The notes under the pieces: generated by a model
Databases searched by the model: none
What the model was told of the DNA's origin: nothing
Seen by the model: the letters and a program-made list of their open reading frames with translations, nothing else
Shown: positions 33,418 to 43,519 of the stretch, piece after piece
Layout of the letters: each line of letters opens with the position of its first letter
Numbering within the stretch: position 1 is the stretch's first letter
DNA from: Aeromicrobium endophyticum
GTDB lineage: Bacteria > Actinomycetota > Actinomycetes > Propionibacteriales > Nocardioidaceae
Assembly: GCF_003586285.1 (NCBI RefSeq)
Contig: NZ_QUBR01000002.1
Coordinates: 1,364,001-1,428,000 of the forward strand
DNA: 64,000 nucleotides
Direction: 5' to 3'
Translations under genes and position numbers: made by a program

Positions 33418-34419
33418 TCGGGAGCGGAAGGCGCGCCGTTCGCTCACCGTGATCGGCGACAGGTTGCCGAAGCCGCGCAGCGGTCGCGGCGGGAGCGTCC
33501 GCGTGTCGAACTCGTCGCCGAGCGCCTCGGCGGTCGCGGCATCGACGAGCACCCGGTTGCTGCGGGCGACGTGCGACAGACGGGCGGCGAGGTTGACCGG
33601 CGGGCCGTACACGTCGCCCAGTCGGTTGATGACCGAGCCCGTGGCCAGGCCGACGCAGATGTTGGGCAGCTCGGTGCGGGACGCGATCTGCTTGACCAGG
33701 TCGAGCGCCGTGCGGGTGCCCTCGCGCGGGTCCTCCGTGACGAACAGGACGGCGTCGCCGAGGGTCTTGATGACGCGTCCGCCGTGCGCCGTGATGACGT
33801 CGGCGCAACGGGTCTCGAAGTTCTCGACCAGGTCGCCCAGGCTGTTGTCGTCGAGGCCGTTGGACAGGGCCGTGAACCGCGACAGGTCGGCGAACCCGAC
33901 CGTCATGGTCGTCGACAGCAGCTCGGCGTCGGCGGCGCCGAGCGCCTCGACCCGTGCCGCCGCCGCGGCGAGGTGCCGGCGCCAGGCGTAGACCATCAGG
34001 TGCTCGAATCCGGGCGCGGTCGACCGCGCCAGCGCGGCAGCGGCCTCGAGCCGGGTGCGCGCCTTGCCCTGCTGGACGTCGCGCTCGATCTGGTCGACGA
34101 GGGCCGAGACCTGCCAGTCGGCCAGGCGAGCCATCGTGGAGCCGAGGCCCCGCGTCATGCGCAGGACGGTCGACTCGTCGAGCAGGTCACCGTCGAGCGC
34201 CTCGGCGACGGCGGCGAGCGCCTTGACGTCGGGCTCGCCGTACGCGAGCCCGTCGCCGGTCTCGGGGAAGCCGAGCGCGCGCCACAGGCGCAGGCCCCGC
34301 GCGTGGTCGAGCCCACCCTTCTCGGTGACCTCGGCACTCGTCAGGGTCAGGTCGTGGCGCAGGATCAGGCGCGCGAGGGTGTCGCGCAGCTCGGCGCGCT
34401 CGGGATCAGACGGACTCAT
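33415..34419 (-). CDS. Class III adenylate/guanylate cyclase with regulatory N-terminus
   Basis: 334-residue soluble protein. Residues 1-150 form an all-helical regulatory domain like the autoinhibitory part of mycobacterial Rv1264/Rv2212. The catalytic domain (about 170-334) keeps both metal aspartates (GFADLSRFT, Asp178; LGDAVLF, Asp222), the substrate lysine in RVIKTLGD and the transition-state pair in VNLAARL. It should be active. It overlaps the PH-domain gene end by 14 bases and precedes purK. Coupling of a nucleotide cyclase with purine synthesis is suggestive but unproven. Confidence 0.92.
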   Translation of the reverse strand: MSPSDPERAELRDTLARLILRHDLTLTSAEVTEKGGLDHARGLRLWRALGFPETGDGLAYGEPDVKALAAVAEALDGDLLDESTVLRMTRGLGSTMARLADWQVSALVDQIERDVQQGKARTRLEAAAALARSTAPGFEHLMVYAWRRHLAAAAARVEALGAADAELLSTTMTVGFADLSRFTALSNGLDDNSLGDLVENFETRCADVITAHGGRVIKTLGDAVLFVTEDPREGTRTALDLVKQIASRTELPNICVGLATGSVINRLGDVYGPPVNLAARLSHVARSNRVLVDAATAEALGDEFDTRTLPPRPLRGFGNLSPITVSERRAFRSR

Positions 34420-34918
34420 CGTTCCTCTGCGACTCGTGCCGCTCGAACACGAGGTTGGTGACGGTGCGGTGGAACGCCTCGACGCGCGGGATGTCGTCGA
34501 GCTCGAGACCGGCCTGCTCGCTGGCGTCGTGGATGATCAGCGTGCCGCAGCCGAGGATGCGGTCGTTCAGGTTCTTCTCGTAGGCGACGTCGTTGATGCG
34601 GCTGAGCGGGATGACCCGGCCCGTGCGGGTCAGGATGCCCTTCTGCTCGACGATGCGCTTGTTGGTCAGCGTGTACGTCCAGAGGTACCAGCTCAGGAAG
34701 GGGATCAGCGAGCCCCAGACGACCAGCACCGCAGCGATCGCGACGATGACCCACCCCGCCTTGCCGTCGCCCTTGTCACCGATCTGGGCGATCAGGAAGC
34801 CGGCCGCCACGCACACGACCAGCAGGACCACGAACGGCAGGAACAGCCGCTTGACGTGGGTTCGGGTGGTCTCGACGGTCTGCTCGCCGTCGATCATCAG
34901 CTTGCGGGGGAGGCTCAT
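34406..34918 (-). CDS. Bacterial PH-domain membrane protein
   Basis: 170 residues. Two membrane helices (about 26-44 and 55-82, [19 protein letters not shown] and [17 protein letters not shown]) precede a cytoplasmic YdbT/bPH2-like domain with the family pattern [29 protein letters not shown] similar PH-domain gene (Rv3278c) sits between birA and the purE/purK side in M. tuberculosis. Function is unknown. It follows birA by 16 bases. Confidence 0.9.
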   Translation of the reverse strand: MSLPRKLMIDGEQTVETTRTHVKRLFLPFVVLLVVCVAAGFLIAQIGDKGDGKAGWVIVAIAAVLVVWGSLIPFLSWYLWTYTLTNKRIVEQKGILTRTGRVIPLSRINDVAYEKNLNDRILGCGTLIIHDASEQAGLELDDIPRVEAFHRTVTNLVFERHESQRNDESV

Positions 34919-34934
34919 GAGGCTGATTCTGTCA

Positions 34935-35741
34935 CTACGCCAGACGCAGGTGGGTGATATCGCCCGCGCTGATCGCTCGGCCGTCGACGACCAGTCGTCC
35001 GAGGTCGTCGATACCGGTCGCCTGGCCCACCCAGGTCTCGTCGAGCGGCAGCATGACGCGCACGCGCTGGCCGATCGTGACGCACCGGCGGACGTACGAG
35101 TCGCGGATGCCCGCAGCGGGGTCGCCGCCGGACGCCGACCAGGCCCGGTACAACGCCTCGAGGTTGCGCAGCAGCGACCGGATGACGATCGTGCGGTCGG
35201 TCTCGGTGGCACCCTCGAGCGCCAGCGACGTGGCCGTCTCGGCCGGCAGCTCGTCGCGGCGCATCGAGACGTTGACGCCCACGCCGACGACGGCCGCGGG
35301 GCCGCTGTCGGTCTCGACGCGCTCGAGCAGGATGCCGGCGAGCTTGCGTCCGTCGACCAGGACGTCGTTGGGCCACTTGAGGCCCGACTCCACGCCGCAC
35401 TCGTGCACGGTGGCGTCGACGGCGAGGCCGACCAGCAGCGGGAGCCACACCCACCGGGCCGCGGGCACGGCGTCGGGGCGCAGCAGCACCGAGACGTGGA
35501 CGCCCGATCCGGCCGGCGAGCTCCACGTGCGGTCGAGGCGTCCACGACCCGCGGTCTGCGAGTCGGTCGTGTGGACCGCTCCCTCCGGCGCCCCGGCACG
35601 TGCGGCGGCCGCCGCGTCGGCGTTGGTGCTGCCGGTCTCGGACGTCACGACGACCTCGGTCCAGAACCGTCCGGGCCCCGTCAGGGCGGACCTCAGGGCC
35701 GCGGCGTCGAGGGGCGGACGGTCGAGGTCGCGGAAGGGCAT
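34935..35741 (-). CDS. birA: Biotin--[acetyl-CoA-carboxylase] ligase
   Basis: 268-residue class I biotin protein ligase (no N-terminal DNA-binding domain). It activates biotin and attaches it to the carrier domain of acyl-CoA carboxylases such as AccA3 in this window. [11 protein letters not shown] is the biotinyl-AMP loop and [17 protein letters not shown] the biotin pocket. A C-terminal SH3-like domain is at about 220-268. ATG 35741 is the only plausible start. It is divergent from accD, its partner complex, across about 50 bases. Confidence 0.95.
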   Translation of the reverse strand: MPFRDLDRPPLDAAALRSALTGPGRFWTEVVVTSETGSTNADAAAAARAGAPEGAVHTTDSQTAGRGRLDRTWSSPAGSGVHVSVLLRPDAVPAARWVWLPLLVGLAVDATVHECGVESGLKWPNDVLVDGRKLAGILLERVETDSGPAAVVGVGVNVSMRRDELPAETATSLALEGATETDRTIVIRSLLRNLEALYRAWSASGGDPAAGIRDSYVRRCVTIGQRVRVMLPLDETWVGQATGIDDLGRLVVDGRAISAGDITHLRLA

Positions 35742-35779
35742 GAGAACAGACTCACATATCCATCCAGCGTGACCATCGT

Positions 35780-35785
35780 TACGCT
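35780..35785 (+). promoter_or_regulatory. TACGCT -10 box, leaderless accD
   Basis: TACGCT lies seven bases before GTG 35793. This supports 35793 over the in-frame GTG at 35769. Confidence 0.5.
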
Positions 35786-35792
35786 GACCCCC

Positions 35793-37381
<1,589 letters not shown>

Positions 37382-37385
<4 letters not shown>

Positions 37386-37639
37386 GCGACACAGCGGCTC
37401 CTGAGCCTGTCGAAGGGGCATCGCCCACCCCCGTGCTGCGGGTCGTCAAGGGAGACCTGACGCCCGAGGAGCTCGCCGCCCTCGTGGCCGTCGTGGCGGC
37501 CCGCAACGCCGCCGCGGCCCACGCGGCAGCGCGCACCACGCCCCGGCTCAGGTCGGAGTGGGGCCACCCCGCCCGCCAGGTCCGCACACCGCACACGTTC
37601 GGCCCCGACCAGTGGCGCCGCTCCTCCTTCGGCCGCTGA
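37382..37639 (+). CDS. accE: Acyl-CoA carboxylase epsilon subunit
   Basis: 85-residue small subunit that stabilises the actinobacterial acyl-CoA carboxylase complex. The core [23 protein letters not shown] (residues 19-41) and the C-terminal WGHPARQVR...[11 protein letters not shown] are typical. GTG 37382 overlaps the accD stop. Residues 6-13 (APEPVEGA) are encoded by a CCTGAGCCTGTCGAAGG word, which I recall as a dispersed repeat in high-GC genomes. Confidence 0.92.
37400..37416. repeat. CCTGAGCCTGTCGAAGG element inside accE
   Basis: This 17-mer is the complement of CCTTCGACAGGCTCAGG, which recurs as a dispersed element in many GC-rich bacteria as I recall. It is in frame and adds PEPVEG to the N-terminus of AccE. 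Confidence 0.5.
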
Positions 37640-37649
37640 CCGGCTCTCG

Positions 37650-38324
37650 GTGGCGGCGATGACGTTGCGTCCGCTGGCCGAGGTGTCGGCGGCCGACTGG
37701 TTCGCGGACGACCCCGCGCCGGCCGGTCTCCGCGCACGGCTCGGGCCGTCGGGCTTCGAGGCCTACGTGCGGGTGCTGCACACCGCCGGCGCCGACGGCG
37801 ACCGCTTCGAGGGCCACCTCGACGCGCCGCTGCTCGCGGCACTCGTCGACGACCTCGCCCTCCACACCACGACGCCGCACGACTGCTTCTTCGCGCTGTG
37901 GGAGGGCTACGGCGACATCCACGGCGGTGAGGCGGCCGGCTTCCTGACGGCGTTCTCCGGCTCGCCGAAGTGGCCCGGACGCATCTTCACCCGCGAGAAG
38001 CCCGCCGCTCCCCCGCCGCCGGCCTTCCCGCCCCACGTCATGGACGGTCCGCTGCTCACGGCCAACGGCGAGAGCCACTTCCTGTTCGCCGGCGCTCTGG
38101 CCGACGCCGGCCGGTGGGGGGCCGCGAGCTACGGCAGCGGCGCCCCCCGCGACATCAACAGCCCCAACCTGATGTGGCCGGCCGATCACGCCTGGTTCGT
38201 CACCACGGGGGTCGAGGGCACCTGGACGGGCGTGGGCGGCTCCGCGGCCCTGATCGCCTCGCTGCTCGACGACCGGCGTCTGGAGACCGTGCGGCAGCGC
38301 TACGACGAGCAGGCGCTGCGGTGA
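37650..38324 (+). CDS. Hypothetical protein (224 aa) between accE and maf
   Basis: Starts at GTG 37650 or ATG 37659, ten or nineteen bases after accE. No family is recognised. Visible features are a FEAYVRVLH helix, an HDCFFALWEGYGDIHGG block near residue 77, a proline run (AAPPPPAFPPH) and ADHAWFVTTGVEGTWTGVGGS. It has no membrane helices. Its stop overlaps the maf start (GTGA), so it belongs to the accD-accE-maf operon. Confidence 0.85.
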   Translation: MAAMTLRPLAEVSAADWFADDPAPAGLRARLGPSGFEAYVRVLHTAGADGDRFEGHLDAPLLAALVDDLALHTTTPHDCFFALWEGYGDIHGGEAAGFLTAFSGSPKWPGRIFTREKPAAPPPPAFPPHVMDGPLLTANGESHFLFAGALADAGRWGAASYGSGAPRDINSPNLMWPADHAWFVTTGVEGTWTGVGGSAALIASLLDDRRLETVRQRYDEQALR

Positions 38325-38914
38325 GGATCGTGCTCGCGTCGCAGTCGCCGGCCCGCCTCGCGACGCTCCGATCGGCGGGGATCGAGCCCGAGGTGATCGT
38401 GTCGGGCGTCGACGAGGACCTCATCACCTCGACCGACGCCGGCAACCTCGCGGCCGCGCTGGCGCAGCTGAAGTGCCGCGCGGTGGCCGAGCGCCTGGGC
38501 GACGACGACGCCCTCGTCATCGGCTGCGACTCGGTGCTGGCCCTCGACGGCGAGATCCTGGGCAAGCCCGACGGGCCCGCCGACGCCAGCGCGCGGTGGC
38601 GACGGATGCGCGGGCGCAGCGGCGTGCTGCACACGGGTCACTGCGTCCGCCGCGGCGGCGAGGAGTTCCTCGAGACGGCCTCCACGATCGTCCACTTCGC
38701 TCAGGTCACCGACGCAGAGATCGACGCCTACGTCGCTACCGGCGAGCCGCTCCACGTGGCCGGGGCGTTCACGATCGACGGCCTGGGCGGAGCGTTCGTC
38801 TCAGGCATCGAGGGCGACCACCACAACGTCGTCGGGCTGTCGTTGCCCTTGCTGCGCCTGCTCGTGGGCGATCTCGGCATCGCCTGGACCGATCTGTGGC
38901 GGCAGACAAACTAG
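38321..38914 (+). CDS. maf: Maf family nucleotide pyrophosphatase
   Basis: 197-residue house-cleaning enzyme that hydrolyses non-canonical or modified nucleoside triphosphates. The N-terminal LASQSPARLATL (residues 5-16), VIGCDSVLALDGEILGKP (about 66-83) and the late FTIDGLGGAFVSGIEGD (about 151-167) are the conserved substrate-site motifs. GTG 38321 overlaps the preceding stop codon. It closes the accD operon. Confidence 0.95.
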   Translation: MRIVLASQSPARLATLRSAGIEPEVIVSGVDEDLITSTDAGNLAAALAQLKCRAVAERLGDDDALVIGCDSVLALDGEILGKPDGPADASARWRRMRGRSGVLHTGHCVRRGGEEFLETASTIVHFAQVTDAEIDAYVATGEPLHVAGAFTIDGLGGAFVSGIEGDHHNVVGLSLPLLRLLVGDLGIAWTDLWRQTN

Positions 38915-38924
38915 GCCGATTGTT

Positions 38925-38937
38925 GGTGCCTGGCACC
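38925..38937. terminator. Small inverted repeat GGTGC-CTG-GCACC
   Basis: Five-base arms around CTG, 11 bases after maf. It is a weak hairpin of uncertain role. Confidence 0.3.
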
Positions 38938-38961
38938 CGAAGGTGCGAAGATGGACGGACG

Positions 38962-39183
38962 ATGGCAACCACACCGCGCAAGCGCCGCTACCACGCATCC
39001 AGTCCCTTCCAGGCCGGACCGGAGGTTGAGCACGAGGTGTACGAGGTCGGTGCACGCGTCTCGCACGACACCTACGGCATGGGTCGCATCATCAGCCTGC
39101 AAGGCACCACGTCGGCCCAGGTCGACTTCGGCGAGGGGGCCAAGCACATCCCGCTGCCCTGCGCCAAGATGAGCGCGCTCTGA
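38962..39183 (+). CDS. Small SH3/Tudor-like protein (73 aa)
   Basis: A basic N-terminus (TTPRKRRYH) is followed by a compact beta domain YEVGARVSHDTYGMGRII, then TTSAQVDFGEGAKHIPLPCAKM. The pattern 'G..V.H..YG.G.V......VDFG...K....' resembles the Tudor-like C-terminal domain of UvrD/DUF3553 proteins and the CarD N-domain. A nucleic-acid or polymerase-binding role is possible. ATG 38962 is the natural start. A 12-bp hairpin follows. Confidence 0.85.
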   Translation: MATTPRKRRYHASSPFQAGPEVEHEVYEVGARVSHDTYGMGRIISLQGTTSAQVDFGEGAKHIPLPCAKMSAL

Positions 39184-39204
39184 CCGCGACCGTCTGACCG
39201 CGTC

Positions 39205-39244
39205 CCGCCGCCCCGCAGCCGTCAGAGACGACGCGGGGCGGCGG
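39205..39244. terminator. Bidirectional hairpin CCGCCGCCCCGC, 12-bp stem
   Basis: Arms 39205-39216 and 39233-39244 pair perfectly with a 16-base loop. The right arm lies in the last codons of the convergent aminotransferase gene. Confidence 0.6.
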
Positions 39245-40550
39245 TGCGACGCAGCGCCGGCGCCACGGGGCGGCCGGCCAGGAATCCGTCGACCGATCCG
39301 GTGTCGAGGGCACGGCGGTACACCTCGCAGGCTGCGGCGACCGCTGCGACGGTCTGCGCGACATCGGCCTCGGTGTGTGCCGCGGACGTCACGAACGACT
39401 GCCCGAGCACGCCCCGGCGGATCAGCTCCTGCAGGAACAGGGTGCGCCAGGCCTGGCTCGGACGCCCCTCGGGATCGCGCGTCCCGAAGACCAGGCACGA
39501 CGGTCGTCCCGACACCGTCACGTGCTCGCCGACCCCCGCGGCCTCGGCCGCGGCACGGACCCCGGCGGCGAGGTCGCGCCCGGCACGCTCCATCAGCCCC
39601 ACGGGGTCGCCGGACGTGTAGGCCTCGGCGACGGCGAGGAAGGCTGCGAGCCCTGCCGACTCGGCGCCGTGCGTGGTCGACAGCAGGAAGACCCGGTCGG
39701 CGTCGGTGTTGAGGCCGCCGAGCTCCATGACCTCGCGACGGCCGGCCAGGGCTGAGACGGCGAAGCCGTTGCCCATCGCCTTGCCCCAGCACGACAGGTC
39801 GGGCCGGACGCCGTAGACGTGCTGCGCACCGTGCGCCGACCAGCGGAAGCCCGTGATCATCTCGTCGAGCACCATCAGGGTGCCGTGCCGGTCGCACGCA
39901 GCGCGGACCCCGTCGAGGAAGCCGGGCGCCGGCTCGGCCGAGCCGGTGGCGGCCTCGAGGAACACGCAGGCCACGTCGTCGCCGGCGAGTGCCTGCTCGA
40001 GCGAGTCGAGGTCGTTGTAGGCGAAGCGGACCGTCAGGGGCCGCGCCAGGCGGTCGGTGCCGGCGGCCATGTCGGTCGTGCCGATGAACCAGTCGTCGAC
40101 CGAGAAGAAGGGCTGGTCGCTGATCGCGACCTTGTGGCGCCCGGTGGCCGCGCGTGCCAGCCGGACGGCGGCGGTGGTCGTGTCGGAGCCGTTCTTGGCG
40201 AACTTGACCATGTCGGCGGTGGGCACGAGCTCGAGGAAGCGCTCGGCGGCCGTCAGCTCGAGCTCGGTCGGGCGGCTGAAGCTGGTGCCCCGGCCGATCG
40301 CCGCGGCGACGGCGTCGACGACCGGCGCATAGGCGTGGCCCAGCGTCACCGAGCGCAGGCCCATGCCGTACTCGACGTACTCGCGACCGTCGACGTCCCA
40401 CACGCGGGCGCCCTCGCCGTGGGTCAGCACGGGAGCCATCCCGTCGGGGTACTGGTCGGAGCCGCGGGCGTAGGTGTGGGCGCCGCCCGGCACGAGCTCG
40501 TGCAGGCGTGCCTGGCGGGCCGTGGAGACGGGCAGGAACGGCTCGGTCAT
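39222..40550 (-). CDS. Class III aminotransferase, glutamate-1-semialdehyde-aminomutase-like
   Basis: 442-residue PLP enzyme. GSDTTTAAVRLARA near residue 120 binds phosphate, VLDEMITGFRW (about 225) holds the PLP-stacking Asp, and the Schiff-base lysine is in LSCWGKAMGNG. The family moves amino groups to or within small aldehydes or keto acids. It is the last gene of a wzz-wzy-aminotransferase operon (ATGA overlap with wzy), so it is not heme-related here. It probably makes an amino sugar or amino-acid-like decoration of the glycan (inference). Confidence 0.9.
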   Translation of the reverse strand: MTEPFLPVSTARQARLHELVPGGAHTYARGSDQYPDGMAPVLTHGEGARVWDVDGREYVEYGMGLRSVTLGHAYAPVVDAVAAAIGRGTSFSRPTELELTAAERFLELVPTADMVKFAKNGSDTTTAAVRLARAATGRHKVAISDQPFFSVDDWFIGTTDMAAGTDRLARPLTVRFAYNDLDSLEQALAGDDVACVFLEAATGSAEPAPGFLDGVRAACDRHGTLMVLDEMITGFRWSAHGAQHVYGVRPDLSCWGKAMGNGFAVSALAGRREVMELGGLNTDADRVFLLSTTHGAESAGLAAFLAVAEAYTSGDPVGLMERAGRDLAAGVRAAAEAAGVGEHVTVSGRPSCLVFGTRDPEGRPSQAWRTLFLQELIRRGVLGQSFVTSAAHTEADVAQTVAAVAAACEVYRRALDTGSVDGFLAGRPVAPALRRTAAPRRL

Positions 40551-41896
40551 GGGTCACTCCGGGTGGGCGGGGTGGGCAGGGTGACAAGGGCGGCCGCGCC
40601 GGCCAGCGCGACGAGGACGTAGAGGAGGGTCGAGATCTGGGCGAAGCCGCCGAGGTCGAGGATGACGGCGACGACGGCGACGGCCGTGATCGACCCCAGG
40701 ATGCCGTTGACCAGCTCGAAGTCGCCGGCGCCGGGCGACACGACGGCGCGTCGCGACGCCCGCAGGGCGATGGTCCACGCACCGCCGACCATCAGCACGA
40801 GGGCCAGCAGACCGACGATGCCCGACTCGACGAGTCGCGTCAGGTAGAAGTTGTCGAGCACGGGCTGCTTGGACACGTCGTACGTGCCCGACCCCTGGCC
40901 GACGAGCCAGTGCTGCGGCAGGCGCTGCAGGGCGTACGACAGGCCCGACGACCGCGATCCGACCGAGTTGTCACCCGTGCCCTCGACCAGGACGTCGGCC
41001 AGGCGCGAGACCAGCGGCACCCCCGCGGCGACCGCTCCGAGGACGGCCACGACGACGACCCCGCCCCCGACGACGACGCGCCTGACCGGCCAGCGCCAGG
41101 CCATGACGACCAGGGCCGCGGCGATGCCGACGAAGGCCGAGCGAGAGATCGTCGAGACGGCACCGAGGCCGATGACCGCCGACGCGGCGACCCACACCCC
41201 GGCCGCCTCGCCCCGGGCCCGCCGCGACAGCGTCAGGCCCACGGCCAGCGGGAAGGCCGCCGTCAGCACGGCACTGAGCTCGAGGGGGTGCCCGGCGCTG
41301 CCGGCGGGCCGGACCGCTCCGGCCCGCAACAGCTCGCCCGCCGCGGCGGTGCCCTGGTCGATCAAGCCCGGCAGCACCAGCGAGCCGGCGAGGTCGACGC
41401 CCGTGGCGACCTGCACGAGCGCGAGCAGGGCGCTGACGGCGGCGCCGACGACGATGCCCTGCACGACCCGTGCCAGGTCGGCGACGCTGCCGATGACGAC
41501 CATCACGAGCAGCGCCGCCGCGAGCAGCCCGATCTCGCGGCCGACCAGCTGCAGCGACTGCGACGCCTGGTCGCCGGCCGGCCCACGCACCATCAGCGCC
41601 GCCGACGACACCAGGGTCGCCGCGAGCATGCCCATCACCAGCAGCACGGTCGGCCGGTGGGGCCGCCTGACCTGCTGACGACCCAGCCAGCACAGGAGCA
41701 GCAGCAGGCCGCCCGCGTACCAGGCGATCGCGACCGGCGTCAGGCCGAGCGTGAACGGCACGACGATCGACTGGCGCGTGGCCAGCAGCCACCCGCAGAC
41801 CACCGCGACGATCGTCGCGCCGGTGCCGACGCGGTCGTCGACGACGACCCGGTCGCGCAGCACGGAGGCGGCTCGGACGGCCGCCGGGTCAGCCAC
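40547..41896 (-). CDS. O-antigen ligase/polymerase-like membrane protein (Wzy)
   Basis: 449 residues with about 10-12 hydrophobic segments and a large extracytoplasmic loop at about 320-365 (PLVSRLADVLVEGTGDNSVGSRSSGL...GQGSGTYDVS), the layout of the Wzy/WaaL O-antigen ligase family. It would polymerise lipid-linked repeat units outside the membrane. GTG 41896 overlaps the end of the wzz-like gene by eight bases, and the stop overlaps the aminotransferase start. Sequence drift in this family keeps the exact role (polymerase or ligase) open. Confidence 0.82.
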   Translation of the reverse strand: MADPAAVRAASVLRDRVVVDDRVGTGATIVAVVCGWLLATRQSIVVPFTLGLTPVAIAWYAGGLLLLLCWLGRQQVRRPHRPTVLLVMGMLAATLVSSAALMVRGPAGDQASQSLQLVGREIGLLAAALLVMVVIGSVADLARVVQGIVVGAAVSALLALVQVATGVDLAGSLVLPGLIDQGTAAAGELLRAGAVRPAGSAGHPLELSAVLTAAFPLAVGLTLSRRARGEAAGVWVAASAVIGLGAVSTISRSAFVGIAAALVVMAWRWPVRRVVVGGGVVVVAVLGAVAAGVPLVSRLADVLVEGTGDNSVGSRSSGLSYALQRLPQHWLVGQGSGTYDVSKQPVLDNFYLTRLVESGIVGLLALVLMVGGAWTIALRASRRAVVSPGAGDFELVNGILGSITAVAVVAVILDLGGFAQISTLLYVLVALAGAAALVTLPTPPTRSDP

Positions 41897-42752
41897 GACC
41901 CTGGTGGCGGACCGTGCGAGGGGCCTCGATCTGCCGCGACCCCGACCGCTGGGCCGCTTCGAGCCGGGCCTCGGCGCTGCGCCACGCCTGACGGGCCTCG
42001 GCCCGCGTGAGCGGGACGTTGCGGCCGCTGCGCTGCCACTCGTCCTCGAGCAGGGCCCGGACGTCGGCGCGCGAGACCCCGCTGCGGGCGCGGGCGGTGC
42101 CAGCACTGCGGCCGCTGCCTGCACGACCGCCGAGCAGCGGGGTGAGCGCGACGAGGGCCAGCAGCGCGACGAAGCCGGCCGCCAGCCCGGTGACGCCGGC
42201 GGCCCGCACCTGGGCGTTGCCCGCGGCGACGCCCGTGGTGGGGGCGGCGGAGGTGACGACCCGGGCCTGCGAGGTCGCCGGGACGTTCGCCGCGGTCTGG
42301 ATCGCCGCGAGCTGCGTCGACGACTGCTCGACGAGCGCCGCGGCCGCCCGCTGCGCTCCCTCGGCGCTGGGGCCTGAGGCCGTCAACGAGATCAGCGGGG
42401 TCAGCTGCGCCACGGCGGCGTTGTCGCTGCTGAGGGTGTCGGCCGAGTAGACGCCGTCGCCGCCTGCCGCCACCACCGCGGTGCGCACCTCGTCGCCCTG
42501 CAGCTGGCTGCTGACGGTCAGCGCCAGCTGGCTGATGCTGTAGTCGAGGTTGACCAGCGGGTTGGCGGCCGGACCGCCCTGGTCGCCGGCCGCGGTGCCG
42601 GCGGGCGGGATGATCAGCACCACGGCGCGGCTCTCGTACGTCGTCGAGGCCGACGACCACCCGTAGGCCGCCCCGAGCACACCGATCAGCGCGACGAGCA
42701 GCAGCGCGACGGGTCGCCTCGTGAGCGATCGCACCAGCTCGTCAACCCTCAC
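41889..42752 (-). CDS. Wzz/YveK-like chain-length determinant
   Basis: 287-residue polysaccharide copolymerase. An N-terminal helix (about 15-33, PVALLLVALIGVLGAAYGW), a 150-residue extracytoplasmic domain and a second helix (about 187-207) match the family. The basic cytoplasmic tail (210-287) carries no Walker motifs or tyrosine cluster, so no BY-kinase is fused. It should set chain length with the Wzy-like protein encoded downstream. It starts with GTG 42752. Confidence 0.87.
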   Translation of the reverse strand: MRVDELVRSLTRRPVALLLVALIGVLGAAYGWSSASTTYESRAVVLIIPPAGTAAGDQGGPAANPLVNLDYSISQLALTVSSQLQGDEVRTAVVAAGGDGVYSADTLSSDNAAVAQLTPLISLTASGPSAEGAQRAAAALVEQSSTQLAAIQTAANVPATSQARVVTSAAPTTGVAAGNAQVRAAGVTGLAAGFVALLALVALTPLLGGRAGSGRSAGTARARSGVSRADVRALLEDEWQRSGRNVPLTRAEARQAWRSAEARLEAAQRSGSRQIEAPRTVRHQGRG

Positions 42753-42820
42753 AGCTCGTCCTCCACTCGTGACGTCGGTCCACCGTCCGCGTTCGCCGGC
42801 GATGGCTACCCTCGTGTTGC

Positions 42821-43519
42821 ATGAGTACCGCGCGTCGCAACCATGACGGCCGAACGAGCCGGCTTCGTCCGACGCGCCGTGTGGCTCTCGACACGATCGG
42901 CCCCCAGCGGATCGGCGAGATCGACGTCGTGCTCCGCCGCCCGAGGCTCACCGACGGCCCCGAGTGGCGCCGCGTCCGCCTCGCCGACGCGTCACGGCTG
43001 AGACCGGCCTTCGGCCACGGCGACGCCGGCTGGGACGAGCAGAGCTCGCTGACGGCCTGGGCCGACCGGGTGCACGCGCTGCGCGAGGCGACCCGGGCGG
43101 GCGCGATGGTGCCGTTCGTGTTCGCGACGACCGACGGCCGGTTCCTCGGCGAGTGCGTCTTCTCGATCGACGCCAGGTCGGGACTCGCCGAGCTGTCGCT
43201 GTGGACCGGTCGCGCCGTGCCCCACAGCGTCTCGACCGCCGCGACCGCCCAGGGCGTCCTGCGCATGTTCGAGCACCCGCCCGTCGTGCCGTGGATGGTC
43301 GCACCGGTCGCCTCGGTCAATCCCGGCCCGGCCCGCCTGCTCGCGGAGGCCGGGTTCGAGCCGGGCGCCACCGCACGCCGGCTGCGCCTCTACGACGGCG
43401 AGCCCACCGATCACGTGGTCTGGCGGCTCGAGAACACCGCCCGCACGCGCGCGCACCTGCGGGGCGTGCTCGACCGCTACCAGGCGTCGCCCCCGAGCGA
43501 CGGGGCGCGACGCCGCTAG
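42821..43519 (+). CDS. GNAT-family N-acetyltransferase
   Basis: 232 residues with a basic N-terminal extension. The core runs from IDVVLRRPRLTDGPEWRRVRLAD through FLGECVFSIDARSGLAELSLW (about 107-127) to ASVNPGPARLLAEAGFEPGA (RimJ/RimL-like motif). A TACCCT box eight bases before ATG 42821 suggests a leaderless transcript. It could acylate a sugar or protein of the island. Its stop codon overlaps that of the convergent glycosyltransferase in the palindrome CTAG. Confidence 0.88.
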   Translation: MSTARRNHDGRTSRLRPTRRVALDTIGPQRIGEIDVVLRRPRLTDGPEWRRVRLADASRLRPAFGHGDAGWDEQSSLTAWADRVHALREATRAGAMVPFVFATTDGRFLGECVFSIDARSGLAELSLWTGRAVPHSVSTAATAQGVLRMFEHPPVVPWMVAPVASVNPGPARLLAEAGFEPGATARRLRLYDGEPTDHVVWRLENTARTRAHLRGVLDRYQASPPSDGARRR

